Below, in pieces: positions 1 through 12,540 of a stretch of DNA of 64,000 nucleotides. The translations under genes and the position numbers were made by a program. Position 1 is the stretch's first letter, and each line of letters begins with the position of its first letter. Origin of the DNA: Amyloporia xantha (lineage: Eukaryota > Basidiomycota > Agaricomycetes > Polyporales > Adustoporiaceae); the NCBI GenBank assembly GCA_036971615.1, contig JAYKKR010000007.1, positions 62,001 through 126,000 on the forward strand, in the 5' to 3' direction. The notes under the pieces were generated by a model that made no database searches, was not told the DNA's origin, and was given only the letters and a program-made list of their open reading frames with translations.

Positions 1-853
1 GGGTCGCATTTATGCCCAAGAATGGCGTGATATTGGGATGCGAGAGATGTTTCCAAACTACCGCCTCCTTGCAGAAGTTCTACATCGTTCAATTCAGTCA
101 ATTATATCGATAGTGAATGCTGCAGTCCCTGCACCTTCATGACGGTGCGCAGATCGCTCTTTGAGGCGATCCGGACGGCTTTGACAGCAATCTCTTCATC
201 TGTGTAAGTTCCGCGCCAAACGTCCCCGAACGTGCCAAACGCCTCGGGATGGTCGCTCGTTATTTTCAATTTCTCATTTGATAGATTGAATGATGCTGGT
301 AGATATTCGTTCTGCGCGCAGAGCTGTCGCAAGGTATGAAATCCAGTCTTGTATTCACGGCTGTCGGGCGCAAACATAGTCATCGCCTGGATGTTGATGC
401 ATGAGTTTGGACGGTCACTGTGTGCATACGAGACTCGCACTCACGCGGTCCAGAATATCAATGAATGTCGTCTTTCAGCGTCTTTCAGCGTCTTAGAAAT
501 CGCGACGGCCGCTCTAGGTGACAGGAACAGCTTGACGTCCGCGACATGCCCCTCAACGTCGGAAGGCGTTGCTCCCAACAGGCGGTTAATGATGAGCTGG
601 CTTTGCTCAACTGATGTAGAAGGTTCGGTTGATATGAAATGCACACGCTATCAGAAAGGTCAAGTGTGGTGAGTATGGCGATAACAATGACGTGTCGCGC
701 AACCACTATTATTAAGGTGGAGTCTGGACATACCTCGCTATGATCATGCACTAGGGTAGAGTTATTCTGAGATGCCTTGGGTCCAAGTTCTAAGGATGCA
801 TTGCGTTTCTTCGAAAGAGAGCTGCGCATCTTAGTGACTAGCGTATTTCCCAA
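1..853 (-). CDS. TKL-like protein kinase, 3' part cut off by window edge
   Basis: Partial gene read leftwards from an ATG at 853; the rest lies outside the window. The first exon begins MGNTLVTKMRSS and ends at a GT donor near 733. The next exon (from about 658) holds a short helical N-terminal region like that of the complete kinase at 5545-8033. The kinase domain then starts with a glycine loop (AFGTFGDVWRG), the VAIK-type lysine (EIAVKAVR), and, at the extreme edge, an alpha-C-like segment (EAVVWKHLSHPNITPFLGI). The catalytic loop and DFG are not in the window. Family knowledge: mushroom genomes carry many such TKL/FunK-like kinases, and substrates are rarely known. Paralogy with the second kinase is seen directly in the matching residues and exon breaks. 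Confidence 0.75.
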
Positions 854-2707
854 CCCAGCTACTCAGTTCTCAGCTCTACCCTCGGTCTCTGCTCTTACAA
901 TGTATCGTGCGAACCCGTGACTATACTGTCTGTCTGCACAGAGCAGCATGCAGGCTTTGAGACCGGGACTGGTGTCCTTTTCTGTTGTAGCTAGGAATCA
1001 TAGCACCCATATTTCGACCGTTTCTCGTATGTCCTATTTCGTTTCCCGGCGCTTACTCGACCCCGACTCTCTTCACTCAGATGACAAGGAGGAGAAGCGG
1101 CCAAGAAGAGATGTAACATCTCATTCTCAATGTGAGTTCAGACACGACCATCCATCCTGAAGGACAGACATTGACCTGATTTATAATGGCCTAAGAGTAA
1201 CCTCAAGCTCGCTAAATGATAGCGAATCAACTGTGAATATATTTCCGCCGCTGCGCGTGCTACCAGGTCTGAAAATCGGCTGGACATGCATATGGAAATT
1301 GAATCACCTAGCTAGAAACTCAGAGGAGAACCGGGAGATTGCCATTAGGATCAATACGGTAGTTACCGGACGTGTACATGGGAGCGCCTAGCGTGCCTAA
1401 CCTTCCCGCAGTCCTCCGTTCACGACGTACGACTGAGAGTAAGCATCGTTTCTAGGTATATATCTTATGCATTAATCTCATGATCTACGTACAGCGTGGT
1501 CTAGCCAGATTTTAATGTAGTCCTTCATTCACGGCGTCCCAGTAGGACTCGGGTTTGGTCCAGATTATAACGCTTTCGAGGTGCCAATGCGAGACGCTGC
1601 TTGCGGTACGTGAGTCTGCATCGCTTATATTATGATTAGATACCAGCGTCTGCACAACATGGGGCTCAGCGGATCCACTGCGAGTTCTGTACACGGACGA
1701 AACGCACAATGCACATCCAGTATGTCTATGGGTTCACAAACGTAAGGCCGGCAAACTATCCGTCTCAGCCTACTGAATGTTCGAGTCATGTTCTCATCGG
1801 CCAATGCCCATTATCCTCTATGATTCAGCGTGGAGCTACGAGTCTTGTCAGTCGTGCGCACGCATTCGCCGGATCTCATGCACACGGTCAGGCACTCGAT
1901 CATATCGTGTTAGTGGCGTCTCATCAAGATGCCCCCCTGTGGTGGTATGTTTGTGCCGCTGCGTCGGGAGAGTGTGGTTCTGCGTGCGGTTCTGCGCCAG
2001 TGCAAAGCGGTTAGCTCACTGGCGGGCCATCAAGGATCCAAATGGTCATCGATGCCGTCTTCCGTGTTCAAGTACAAGGTACCGGGCGGTGGAAGAGCTC
2101 ACACAGGGATATCACTCAAGTCTCGCGGGATGACCGCGCAAGGTACCGCTGGGTGGCCCGATCATGCTGAGGTGGAGACGACGCTCCCGTGCAATGTTCA
2201 ACTAACTGATATTATCCCTGATATGTCCTAAAGATAAGTGGTATTTGTCGAGTTGTCAGCTGACCGAGCAACCTGCTGATTGCACAATTTGAATTCGAGA
2301 CGCTTACTGTAAGGTTCGAACAATCGTCAAGATCGAGTCTGTATGACAGCGTGTCGAGGTGAGCTCCCCCGGCTCTGGCATTCCTTCGTCTTGACCGCAC
2401 TTTCAGGCCTGCTTACAGTTCAATAAGGGCCTTTTGGTCTGTCTCATACTATCACTCTGCCGCCGTGACAGTGCGCAAGAAGCAGGCAGAAAACACAAAG
2501 CAGGCAGGCAACGAGTACGGCAGCATCAGCAGATGGACTTTTGTTCTGCAATGACATGATATCGCCATAACTAATACATGCGGTTCTGTGGCGCACGCCA
2601 CATACCGCAAACTTTCCCGTTATAGAGCCACTACCGCGGCGTACTGTTGAATGTCAAGGTGTTTAAACCCCCATCGACTCATTGCTGTTTCGCAACTGTA
2701 ATTGAAC
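854..2707. other. Intergenic, no supported gene
   Basis: Only short open frames without recognisable domains or splice-linked continuations are present on both strands. It includes the presumed promoter of the leftmost kinase. I saw no clear repeats, RNA genes or transposon ends. Confidence 0.4.
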
Positions 2708-4711
2708 ATGGTACCAGAGACACCAATCGCACTCGCGAAGTTCATGTGAGCGTCTCTTGGTCTCCAGTGCCGACGAGAATGCTCATATTCGTGCCTTCGA
2801 CTCGGATACAGAACCGGCCCCTGCTTGATTGGCGTGTTATTAAATGTGATGTACGTATGGGCTCCCAGCGTGCGTCGACCCCATGTTCGATGTTCTGACA
2901 AATATTTGCTGGAAGGCTGTATGGGGTCATGCTCACGCAGGTCTTCTTTTATTACTCGACGTACACTCGGTGGGTCTTTCAACCTCTCGAACGCTGTGCT
3001 TTGGTTGAGTCAGTCTAGTGATGCGCGTTGGATCAAACTCTATGTATGTGCTTCGCTACATTGCTTCGACTGAAAGAAGTAACATTTTCGATCTACAGGT
3101 CGGATTCTTGTTCTTTTGCGATACTCTCAATACAGTGTTGAACATCTGGTGGGTGTACAACACCCTGATCAACAATTACGGTGCGCCCAACTCTCACTGC
3201 ATACATCGCTTGCACGATTTGCCGTTGTATATGCTCATTTTCGTATTTTCGGTCGGGTAGGGATTCTAAACGCTATCCTTGTAGCCGATTGGGGTGAATA
3301 CCTCTGGTTTTCCGCTCTTCTCATCACTGACTTCATATCCACTAGCTTTCAGATCGCGTAAGGGGTCTCAAACTGGTAGTTGCCTGCTATCATAATGCTG
3401 AACAGAAAGTTAAAACATACAGAGGTAGCACTCACGGTACAAATCGTTTGTTTCCCATCGTGGATGAACTATCGATGGCTTATATGGTTCAGGGCATCAT
3501 CTCCGGGCAAGTCCAAGGGTTCTACGCCTGGCGACTTTACAAGCTCAAGGCACACAAACTGGTGGTTATTGCCATTTCTGCGTTAGCGATCATTACTTGC
3601 TGTACGTTCCGTGTTCCCTTCGCGTAGTGATTCCACGTACTCGCTAGGTGCCGATAAACATTGACTCTTCTCTAATCCGACTGCATTGTGCCAGTGAGCG
3701 CCATAGGTGTGGCGATACATATGTCTTTCGGAGACCAGTTTCTCCGGTTTGTACACTACGAAGTAAGTCCCATACTCGGTGAAGGGGGTACAGCGCGTAG
3801 TTGACAAGCAATGCAGGGCCCAGTCATTGCCTGGTTGACTTGCTCTGTCACCAATGATATTGCAATTTGCATTGCTATCATGTGGAGACTGGTATGTGAG
3901 ATACTAGCCTAACGAGTAACAAACAGGCGTAAAGAGTGACAATTTTCCTCTTCCCCAGAAAAGTGGTTTCACAGGTCACTCTTACACGGACACAGTCATC
4001 ACGAGAATCATGCAGAGTTCGTGCGGTTTCTGTCGCCTCCAGGAAGTGTCTGCTAACTGACCACCTTAGTTTCCTTGTCAAATGGAGTGCTAACGGCGGT
4101 ATTTGCCTTGGCGGACATTATTGCGTTTGCTGCTTCCGTGAGTCTATCACATATCGATATCTTCTAACTGCAATGTACTGACAACTGAACTGTAGACTGG
4201 AGGCACCCATATGGGTAATTTCTGCACACTGTGCACTATTGGATCGGACTGATGTCATATCTTTTCGCTTAGCCTTCAACTTTGTCTTAACCAAGCTGTA
4301 AGTCAAGCCGTCGACTAGCCGTCCTTATTCTGCATCTTTTCATAATTATCGTCATTAGTTATGGTAATTCAGTCCTGGCCAGCCTTAATTCTCGCGCAAT
4401 ACTGTTCCCTCAGAACAATGGCATCATAACTTCCACCATGGGTCAAGTAGTAAGCAACGTCAGCATCATCTGTGAAACCGCATAATGACGGCCAAAATAG
4501 CAGACTTTAGATGCGGATAGCTTTATGTCGACAAACAGCCACTTGAATGCGGCCAAGCCCAGGGTATCCAATGCGGCCCAGGTGCGTTCTGATTCACCCT
4601 TTCTTCTGAGACACGCTGTCATCTCCCCTACAATTACAGGTCGGTATCAACATAGAGAGACACGAGATGACGGATATTGAGAGAGACTCTCGTAACAGTG
4701 AAGCTGACTGA
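2708..4711 (+). CDS. DUF6534-type multi-pass membrane protein
   Basis: Multi-exon gene. The ATG at 2708 begins MVPETPIALAKF. Well-supported introns are 2746-2811, 2851-2915 and 2970-3018, followed by several more. Spliced residues give GPCLIGVLLNVMLYGVMLTQ, YYSTYTRDARWIKLY and FLFFCDTLNTVLNIWWVY, the alternating hydrophobic helices and charged loop typical of Agaricomycete DUF6534 proteins (predicted seven-helix, plasma membrane, function unknown). Further on are GIISGQVQGFYAWRLYKLK and the conserved C-terminal part with FNFVLTKLYGNSVLASLNSR. The tail ends VGINIERHEMTDIERDSR at a TGA at 4709-4711. A paralogue with the same order of motifs lies at 42751-44514. The exon join around 3300-3480 is uncertain, so an inactivating change there cannot be excluded. 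Confidence 0.72.
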
Positions 4712-5544
4712 AATGATGGGCCCATAGTCGCGGTATGACTACATAAACCATCCGCCTCGGAGCCGCTGGTCCGCTCCGGAATCCTCGAATTATGTCGATA
4801 TACTGTGACCTAAGACTGTCCAATATCATGTTTTCTATTCCGGGTCGGTTTCGTTCTGCCTACATCTCGTCTTCTTGCAGAGCAATGAGTTTTGGGCTAT
4901 GTTGAAATTCACGGCAATGCGAGAATTGGAATGCATTGGCTTCGTAATGCCATTGCCATTCGTCGGGGGAATGGTGCGGATCGAAGTTGACGGTTTGTTT
5001 TAGCACTGAGATGTATGCATGTAGGTAGGCTAGATCGGACAGTCTGATGTAGGACTACTCAGCCAACCGCCTACCTGACGGCGATTGGCTTTGTGGCCCC
5101 ATGTGCATGTGAATTAGCAGGAGTGCTATCTCAGGAGTCTGAGACACAGTGCAAGCACCGCAACGAAAGAAATAGCCGCGCATTTCCAGCGAAATATTAG
5201 TGTATAATTACGCCACACGGATCTACATTGCCCGCCTCTACATGCAAAATAATACATACCGATAGAACACTGTCCGCCAGATATTTATCTATCCAATAAC
5301 GAACCGCCTAGTCTTGCACCCGATAGCAAATAGAATATAACAGGCATTCTAATAAATAGCCTCGGCTCAGCGGGCTTGCCTACCAGAGACGAGTGAACTT
5401 CAACCTGGCTAGACATTAATAATGGACACATCTGCAGCAGAAGGGCTATGAGACGTTTAATAAGAGTCCATGGTGATGTGAGAAAGTGCACATGAGCATG
5501 AGCGAGGAGCTAGAGATTCACCTCGTGACACATAGCTGCTGAAA
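4712..5544. other. Convergent intergenic region
   Basis: Lies between the 3' ends of the DUF6534 gene and the minus-strand kinase. No coding frame or repeat could be supported; it presumably holds both 3' UTRs. Confidence 0.4.
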
Positions 5545-8033
5545 TCAGTGGCAGACATTGAAAGACAAGGCTTGCCATTCGGGAGAGATGGGCTCTGTCT
5601 TGCTTTTCAGAGCTATTGTCGAAGATATAGGTGGTAAAAAGCAGGTTGCTGAGGATGCATTCGTACATTTTTTCCTTCCGTCAAGGTCAGACAGGACCAC
5701 ACTGTCATCGGGGTTTATCGTCACAATCTTTTCGGTATGCTCCATCTCTACAAACGGCAGCTTGGAGGATGACGAAACAGAGACGGTATCTCGCGAAGCA
5801 CACACAGAATCCTCGTCTGAGCCATTATGATGGATAGTCCCACGAGCGTTTGACGCCAACTTCAACTCCGTGTTAGATGAGGCACACTACATGAAAGATA
5901 AGTTCATCAGGGCTCCTATGCGGAGGAATGCATAAAAAAGACACAAAACTCACAGTAGCATGAGATAAGTGCTGCACTGTTGTCTGAGCGGGCAACACTG
6001 AAGGAGAATAGTTGGAAGTCCTGCTCGACTCCATCTCAACATCATGTCCGCTGCTGTCCTCCTCGCATTGATCTGATGTAGAGTCAACCAGGTCAACGGC
6101 ATTCTTGCTATCAGGACCCGTTTCCTTCCCCATCATTGAAGAGACGCCCGCCCGAGTAGAGCTTTCCCGGGTTATCGCCTCTTCATCGGTGAAGAATTCC
6201 CACATTGAATCAGCATGGCAGTGATAAGTGCTTGCATCCCAAAGATCTCGATTTGAATGCGCCGGAGTAGATTTGCTTCGCTGAACATCATCAGTCCTAC
6301 GAAAACCCATGATCGGACTATTGAAAGGAGGAGCAGAGGAAGCCCTGCTGATCGGAGATTGTACAGCCCTGTGAATGACAATGTTCCGAACGAATAATCA
6401 ATTTGCGAAGATTGACCTCGTTGATAATACGCACGATGGAGAACGGACTGCATCAGTCAGCGAAGTCTTAACTGAGCTCATCGAGGGACGATCCTTTTGA
6501 TCTGGACGCCAGCATGACTCTAAAATGTCCCAAATCACATCAGACAGTCCTCTGTCTATAGCCTCCTGAGTACGCTTAGGTCGGATCCCCTTCAAAATAA
6601 GGCGAATCACGGCGGCGTCTATCCGCAGCTGAGCGTATGGGATACTACCTGTGAAAATCTACAACATAGTCAGATTTGAATAGATGTCATCGAGATATAC
6701 TCGCCTCCCATGCCGCCATGGCAAAGGAATGCACATCACGTTTCGCCAAAGCAGACGATTGTTCGCTGATGCAAGCAGCTTCAGGATCGAGAACCTCTGG
6801 AGCCATCCAGCGGATGGATCCAGTCGTCACCGTGGCAGGAGTTGCAGTGTTCATAGTACCGGTATCATAAATGATCGCCGCCAGCCCGAAGTCCGAAAGG
6901 CGAGCACGATGATCACCTCCCACGAGTATGTTGGCCTGGGTTTATGTGAGACAATCAGTCTCTGTACTTGAATGAAGCAAATATATGCCCTTACGCCTTT
7001 CACGTCATCGTGAAGCACACTGACTGAATGCAGGTATTCTAAACCTTCTGCAACATCGATCACCTGTGGCTATGTATCAGTGCTTGCTCGAGAAGAACAG
7101 AATAATAGCTTACTAATGCTTGTCGGTTTGCTTCCGGATTGCACAACAGGAATGACCTAACGTCACCGTTGTCCATCCATGCACTAATCATACAGAGTTG
7201 AAAAATGGAGGTGTCGATACCCAAGAAGGGTGTGATGTTCGGATGGCATAGATGCTTCCATACGACGGCCTCTTTACAAAAGTTCTTCATGCGCTCAATG
7301 GTCAGCCATGTCCGCGACACAAACTATGAACTCCCAACCTTCATGATGCTCTGCTTGTCACAATTATATGTGATACGTAGTGCTTTCACCGCGACTTCTT
7401 GTCCAGCGTAAGAACCACGCCATACATCTGCAAACGACCCTGCAGCATCTGCCATATCCCTTGTCCTTTGCAAGAGTCCAGATGGAAGGGTGAAGGACTC
7501 CGGCACGTATTCATTCTGAGCACAAAGTTTGCGCAAACTGTGAAATCCAGTTTGATACACGCGACTGCTTTGATCGATCTTGCTCATTGCCTGAAGTACC
7601 ATGGTTCAGCTTCTAGCATACGGCTGAACGGAAAGGGGGCACATACGCCGTCCAACAAATCGATGAATGTGTGCGCATCAGTGCCCGTCAAGCGCATTAT
7701 AGCTTCTACTGCTTCTCTAGAGGTTAATACGGCTTTGATCGCCTCGATTATCGCCGGGTCTTCAGCACCCGTCGGTCCCACTTTCAGAATCCTGGCTATC
7801 AGCGCCGTTGGACTTGTTGTATCATTATGGGCGTTATGGTCGTCGTGATGATATATTTCATCACGTTGAAGCGCTTGTTGATACAAATGCTACCATTCGT
7901 CCCAGATACGTTTCGTTAGCAGTTCCTCCGTGGACTCCGGAATTTTGACACTCACGAAATGCTCTTGGTCGGCGATATCGTTGGCGTGAGATGAATAATT
8001 GATCAAAATAGCAGAGGCATTCTCAAGGATCAT
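5545..8033 (-). CDS. TKL-like protein kinase, complete
   Basis: Multi-exon gene. The ATG at 8033 begins MILENASAILINY, and an in-frame exon runs to a GT donor near 7892. The N-terminal region (about 100 residues, helical, VGPTGAEDPAIIEAI) is followed by QTGFHSLRKLCAQNEYVP and a kinase domain. Domain landmarks: loop AAGSFADVWRG (an Ala where a second Gly is usual), VAVKALR lysine, HPNITPFLGI, catalytic loop LHDDVKGANILV, LSDFGLA, GSIRWMAPEVLDPE and a C-lobe DILESCWRPDQKDRPSM. The catalytic Asp is kept, but the preceding Arg of HRD is Asp; many fungal TKL members have Gly there. The C-terminal tail of roughly 250 residues is Ser/Thr/Asp-rich and probably disordered; it ends at 5545. The domain looks catalytically competent. 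Its biological role is unknown. Confidence 0.8.
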
Positions 8034-10041
8034 CCTCTTCTATGGACCCCGCTTATATGATCCCACCACACTCCGAGTCGTCGGGAACTTCGTTCACGGG
8101 TCGTCGCAGTCAGTGCTCCAGGGTTGAGACTCGGACCTGCACAAGGCCGTAGGTGTGAGACAGCCGCTGCTACTCGACATGGGCAGCATGCGGCGTGTGT
8201 GCAGCAATGCATGCAGGTGGCCTTGCTGCATGGCCACCTCAGTGGCCTCCTCCGGGTGGGTACCCACGCTGTCCGGCAGCGCCGGACGTCCGCGAGTCTG
8301 AAGCTTGAAGCGCTAGGCATACCCTTCAATATTGTGCCTCGAGGTTGAGCAGACAAGAGAGTTGTCATGATGCTACTAGGATGAATCGTTACTTAGTGCG
8401 TACCATTGCTACGTATCCTTTTCGACGTCAGAGTCGAGCAATGAATGTCTCAAAGAGCGCTCGGTAAAGAAGCGGTGAACTTTTACCTTTTTGAGAGCGC
8501 GAATGAGAGGAAGATGGAATTAGGAAACTGTGACCATGCCAGTGGAACATGGATTCTCACCGACAACTGTAAGACTTACATGTGCTTGCTTCATTTGTTC
8601 ATCCCTGGAGAGTTTGCACAATTTGTGAAACAGCATTCTGTCCACCTGTTGGCATAACAAGAACGGCAGTGACAGTGCAATCATTAGGACTGAAATGAAA
8701 CTCGTATTGATGCGAGCCAGTGCGAATGCACTGCATAAGAACCGTGTTTAATGGATGGAGGTTCAACAGCAAGCCATGAGCAATACGGGATCTTAGCTCG
8801 ATCGATGGCCACGCGCACGATCGGTGGACGGACCAGTATATTTACATGAATTGTACAACTATATCTAAACTTCATGTAAGGACTTCATTACTAGTTCATC
8901 GTCCGATTAGAGAAGCTTCTACAATGCAATGTCGAAAGGGTGTCCCTTGCGTCCAGACCAACAGTCCGGGACAAGCGACATAGGCTCGGGAAGCACGACA
9001 CCTAACTCAGTTTCGTCAATTCACAACTGTTCCCTCTGCCAAGGTTGCGCGGTTTTCAATCAATGCCCCCCAGATAAAAGACAGCAGGCCGTAACCTGGT
9101 TCTGTAGTTTGTCGGCCAAGAGAATGCTTACCTCAAACGAGAGGTTCAGGTGGAGCAGCATCGTGTCGCCTTACTGACAGCACTCTATGAGTTTGAACAA
9201 AACAATACTATTCTGGCTATCTTGCAGAACATGAGCGAGCTCCGCCGGTCACGGCGGACGCTGGTGCGCATGGCTTTCTGCAGAGGAGCCAAGCAGCCGG
9301 TCTTTCCTCTGAAAAATCAGAAGTGCCTTGGTCTTCGGCTGATTCGCGCGCGGCTGTGTGTCAACGATGAACAGATTCAGTAGCCCACCATTACCGGAGA
9401 TGCACAAATACATTAGTATGTACTCTCACAAACACAGACGACTACATGAGACACGCGAAGGCCGCCTCCTCGGGGTGTGAACTCACCGGGTGCAGAAGGT
9501 CGTGCATGAACATCCGCGCTACGCGCATGAGGTCACCTCTCCGTTCCCGGAACTTGCTCGCGATACATTCCTTAGAAGGTCAAAACAACGAAGGCCACGG
9601 GAGATGATAAGAATTATGATACACATAGCTTATTTGACCATGTATTAAGTACCTCCGAACCTTCTCGTAGCCTGGGCGTCGAGAAACGGCGAAGGAAGTT
9701 TCCTTCGGATGAAATACTCAACGTATTCGGCTTGTGTTCGCGAAACCATGACGGAATTCGGAGAAGACAAGAATGGAGGCAAGGTGACGAGACTACGGCT
9801 ACAATTTACCCTTGAGAACCTCCCCGAGAAGTCCATCTTCAACATCGTCCCCCGGGACCTCCTTTGTATCGGCTTTGGCACCTCGTTGTGCCTGACCTCG
9901 AAAGATAAACCCAATATATCTAACAAGAAGCACCAAGGGTGAAACAGGAGCTGGCGAGGCACACTCCGCGTGAGAGGTCCCTCGGCGGCGGTCCCGCGTC
10001 TGTTATGACGACAAGGCCGTCTGCAACCGCGCTGACAATGA
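8034..10041. other. Intergenic; palindrome cluster, no supported gene
   Basis: Two kilobases without a gene I can defend. 8215-8287 holds three close perfect palindromes. Two plus-strand frames (about 8330 and 9835) share a short peptide FNIVPR, which may hint at related decayed fragments but is too little to call. Confidence 0.35.
8215..8287. repeat. Cluster of three short palindromes
   Basis: Read directly: arms AGGTGGCC at 8215-8222 and GGCCACCT at 8232-8239; the 12-bp palindrome GTGGGTACCCAC at 8256-8267; and arms GTCCGGC at 8271-8277 and GCCGGAC at 8281-8287. No gene explains them. Confidence 0.7.
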
Positions 10042-10651
10042 TTAGTTTTCTCGCCAGTTATTCCCACAGGATGCGCATCTGCCAGATCGCCTATCAGCCC
10101 AAATAGCGCGTGCATGACCAACTTGATACGCACCGATAGACTGTCAAAAAGAAGGGGAGGAATAAAAGAAAGAAGGAGGGAGATCGCAGCGTCAGCGTGC
10201 TACCCAAACGCTGGCCCTGCAATATGGAGAAGGGATTGGTAACGTACAGGTTGTCATAGGCTCGTCGGCGGATCTGATTTGGAGCTGATAGAAATATGCT
10301 CGCCCAAAGTCGCACTTCGGGCAAGTTGCTGCAGGTACAGGATATGAAATTATTATTTCTGGTCGGCGTCTGGACGGCATAGCCGAACGCTTACCGGCGG
10401 TCGAATCTGCATGCTTCCACATTTCATCGCCTCCTAGGACATCGTCTACCCCTTTGCGCTTGAGCTTTGTGCGCGACGTCATCTATATGTGTCGCACGGT
10501 CAGCGTTGGAACAGCTTGGGAAAGTGATGGTGAGAAGACGGGCCTGTTTGGTGATCGGAAACTCATATGCACACGAATTGCAGGCCCACTTGTTGTAGCC
10601 CGTCTCTGCAGAGATGACCAGTAAATTTGCACAGTTTGGACAGAACAGCAT
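10042..10651 (-). CDS. RPC11: RNA polymerase III subunit C11 (POLR3K/RPC10 homologue)
   Basis: Small zinc-ribbon subunit of RNA polymerase III, needed for RNA cleavage, termination and reinitiation in the nucleus. The ATG at 10651 opens MLFCPNCANLLVISAETGYN, the N-terminal zinc ribbon (CxxC plus CNSC). Splicing gives exons 10544-10651, 10395-10482, 10248-10328, 10134-10140 and 10042-10078, coding for 106 residues, close to the usual 105-110. The second ribbon is ATCPKCDFGRAYFYQLQI, followed by RSADEPMTTFYRC and ending CGNNWREN. The RSADEP acidic hairpin is the catalytic signature shared with TFIIS and Rpc11. Intron 1 appears to be GC-AG, and exon 4 is only 7 nt. Identification is strong because both ribbons match the family end to end. 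Confidence 0.92.
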
Positions 10652-11133
10652 AGCGACGCAGCCTATGACTCGCCCAGGGCCCCTTGGCTGTGTTGGACCA
10701 GTTGGTGGTCACAGCTACACAGAGCTACGCCCACCGATGCTGTGAAGAGAATATGTGCATTAGACGCCCAAGATCCAGATTCGAGCGCCGCCGTCTATCA
10801 AGTCCGATATCTTGCTTTTCCAGTCAGTCTCTGCTAACTAGCTGGTGTATACAGAAGGAATGACTGCATATCCAAACTGCTAAGTCTGGTGTATATGTTG
10901 TGGACCAGCTTCAACATTTGGATATTATGTGTTTGCTCAGCCGACGTGGCAAAATTCCAAGCACGGGAACCACCAGTACGGCCAGTCCGCTCGCTGCCTT
11001 TCAAGTTGGACATGGCGGACCGCATTGGCCACAAATTGCGCTCAACAAAAGTAACCTAGCTTTTACCTCCTGTCTACGACGCTGACATATATAAACCTGG
11101 TCCGGGAATTCGGGGATACGTCCCAATCTCTCG
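10652..11133 (+). promoter_or_regulatory. Divergent promoter region RPC11 / SPRY gene
   Basis: A 482-bp space between divergently transcribed RPC11 and the SPRY gene. A TATATAA box at 11088-11094 lies about 40 bp before the SPRY ATG. No further gene was seen. Confidence 0.5.
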
Positions 11134-12113
11134 ATGTCTTGGTTTCAGCGCCACCAAACGCCGCACTGGCAATCCCGCCCACCTCAACCGTCTCACAATC
11201 TGCCATTGCGTCCCCCTCCTAGGTGGGAGCCTGCTCCAGAGCCACCATATACTTATGGTCTGTACAACGAGGCAACAGATGACTCCTACGAAGCGGCACT
11301 CAGGTTCTGCGCTCAGAATCCAGTGGACAGGCCGAAATACTGGCCTCCAGTTGATTTGGACAGAATCGCATCCCAGGGTTGTGGCGCATGGGGGCTTGAA
11401 TTTCCGATCTCTACACGATTCTCTGGCAGGATAGAACGGAATAGCGAGAAGGGGCAGAAGAATATCATCCATGTCGCCACAGGACCACAATGCAAAGATG
11501 TTTGCTTAATGAGCGATCTACCCTTGATGTCTGGGCTCTACAATATCCGCGGAAAAGAAGGCTTCTACTACGAGGTGACCGTCCTGAAGATGGACGGAGT
11601 GATCGCAGCTGGTGAGATCATTCAAGTGCTCAGTGTTCCAGGATGACTGAACGCTATCATACAGGGACTGCATGCAAGCCACATCCCCATTGGCGTTTCC
11701 CTGGATGGGAGAGGCTCAGTGGCGGTCTGCATCTTGACGACTGCCGCAAATTCTTCGAAGATCCAATGGGCGGGCGGGACTACACTCCGGATCTCACACA
11801 AATCCAGGCGGGGGACGTGATCGGATGTGGCTATCATTTCTCGACTGCTACGATGTTCTTTACGCACAACGGCCGACGGCTCCCGGACGCGTTCACAGGC
11901 ATCTATGTCCCGCGGGAAGTCCAGGATGTGTATGCGGCGATTGGGGTCGAAGGCGAAACAGACTTCGAAGTGAATTTTGGTGGCGATTATTTCCGGTGGA
12001 AGGAAGGGAGCGAATGGGCGTGGAAGATTGATGGACATGCTGCCAGTGGAGGAGAGAACAATGACGAGCTTCCATCCTATGAGGAAGTTCTGGGCGGACC
12101 TAGCAGCAGTTGA
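11134..12113 (+). CDS. SPRY-domain protein, possible Rsp5-adaptor type
   Basis: Two exons, 11134-11611 and 11665-12113 (intron GT-AG, 53 nt), about 308 residues. The N-terminus is Pro/Arg-rich (to about residue 45). The SPRY domain follows: GAWGLEFPIS, then an EVTVLKM strand, HPHWRFPGWERLSGGLHLDD, DVIGCGYHF, TMFFTHNGRRLPDAF, VYAAIGVEGETDFEVNFGG. The C-terminus carries ELPSYEEVLGG, an LPxY motif of the kind bound by Nedd4/Rsp5 WW domains. SPRY proteins with PY motifs such as Ssh4 and Ear1 act as Rsp5 adaptors, but those have a transmembrane helix and none is seen here. The adaptor role is therefore an inference; the SPRY call is firm. Confidence 0.82.
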
Positions 12114-12540
12114 GGCTCAACCCAATCCACTACTCGACTATGAACAAGAGTGCACATCTTCCTTCGTGTATATAATTCTAATAGTAGTTTGATCTGTATT
12201 ATACGGCTTGAATCGACTCCTGCGCTGTCGCGCAAGGTTGCTTCGCGTTACAACTTTCACGTGACCGCGTCCGCCCACGGTGGCCACGCTGCATCCGGAG
12301 TTCAACACTACATGTTGAACTACAACAAGTCTACAAGCCTTTCACTTTCGTAAGTGTCGATCTCTTCTCAGACACGAGCTGGTAGAAAGGGTTGACACAT
12401 ATTTTTTCTCCGCAGCCTGAGACTCCCAGGCCGATTCTCTTGATTGAACGGATACAATATACTGTGAGGTTCAGGCCATCATGATCAAAACATTGGCACC
12501 ACACTGAGCATTTTATGTGGTGTGCTTCTATGTAGGCTCG

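Noticed and set aside
8929..9383. Possible Zn2Cys6 or short regulatory protein on the plus strand (CRKG-like start)
   Set aside because: Cys spacing does not fit a Zn2Cys6 cluster and no splice pattern gives a continuous domain.
9645..10133. Minus-strand 162-codon frame next to RPC11
   Set aside because: It overlaps the last RPC11 exons in another frame and has no recognisable domain.
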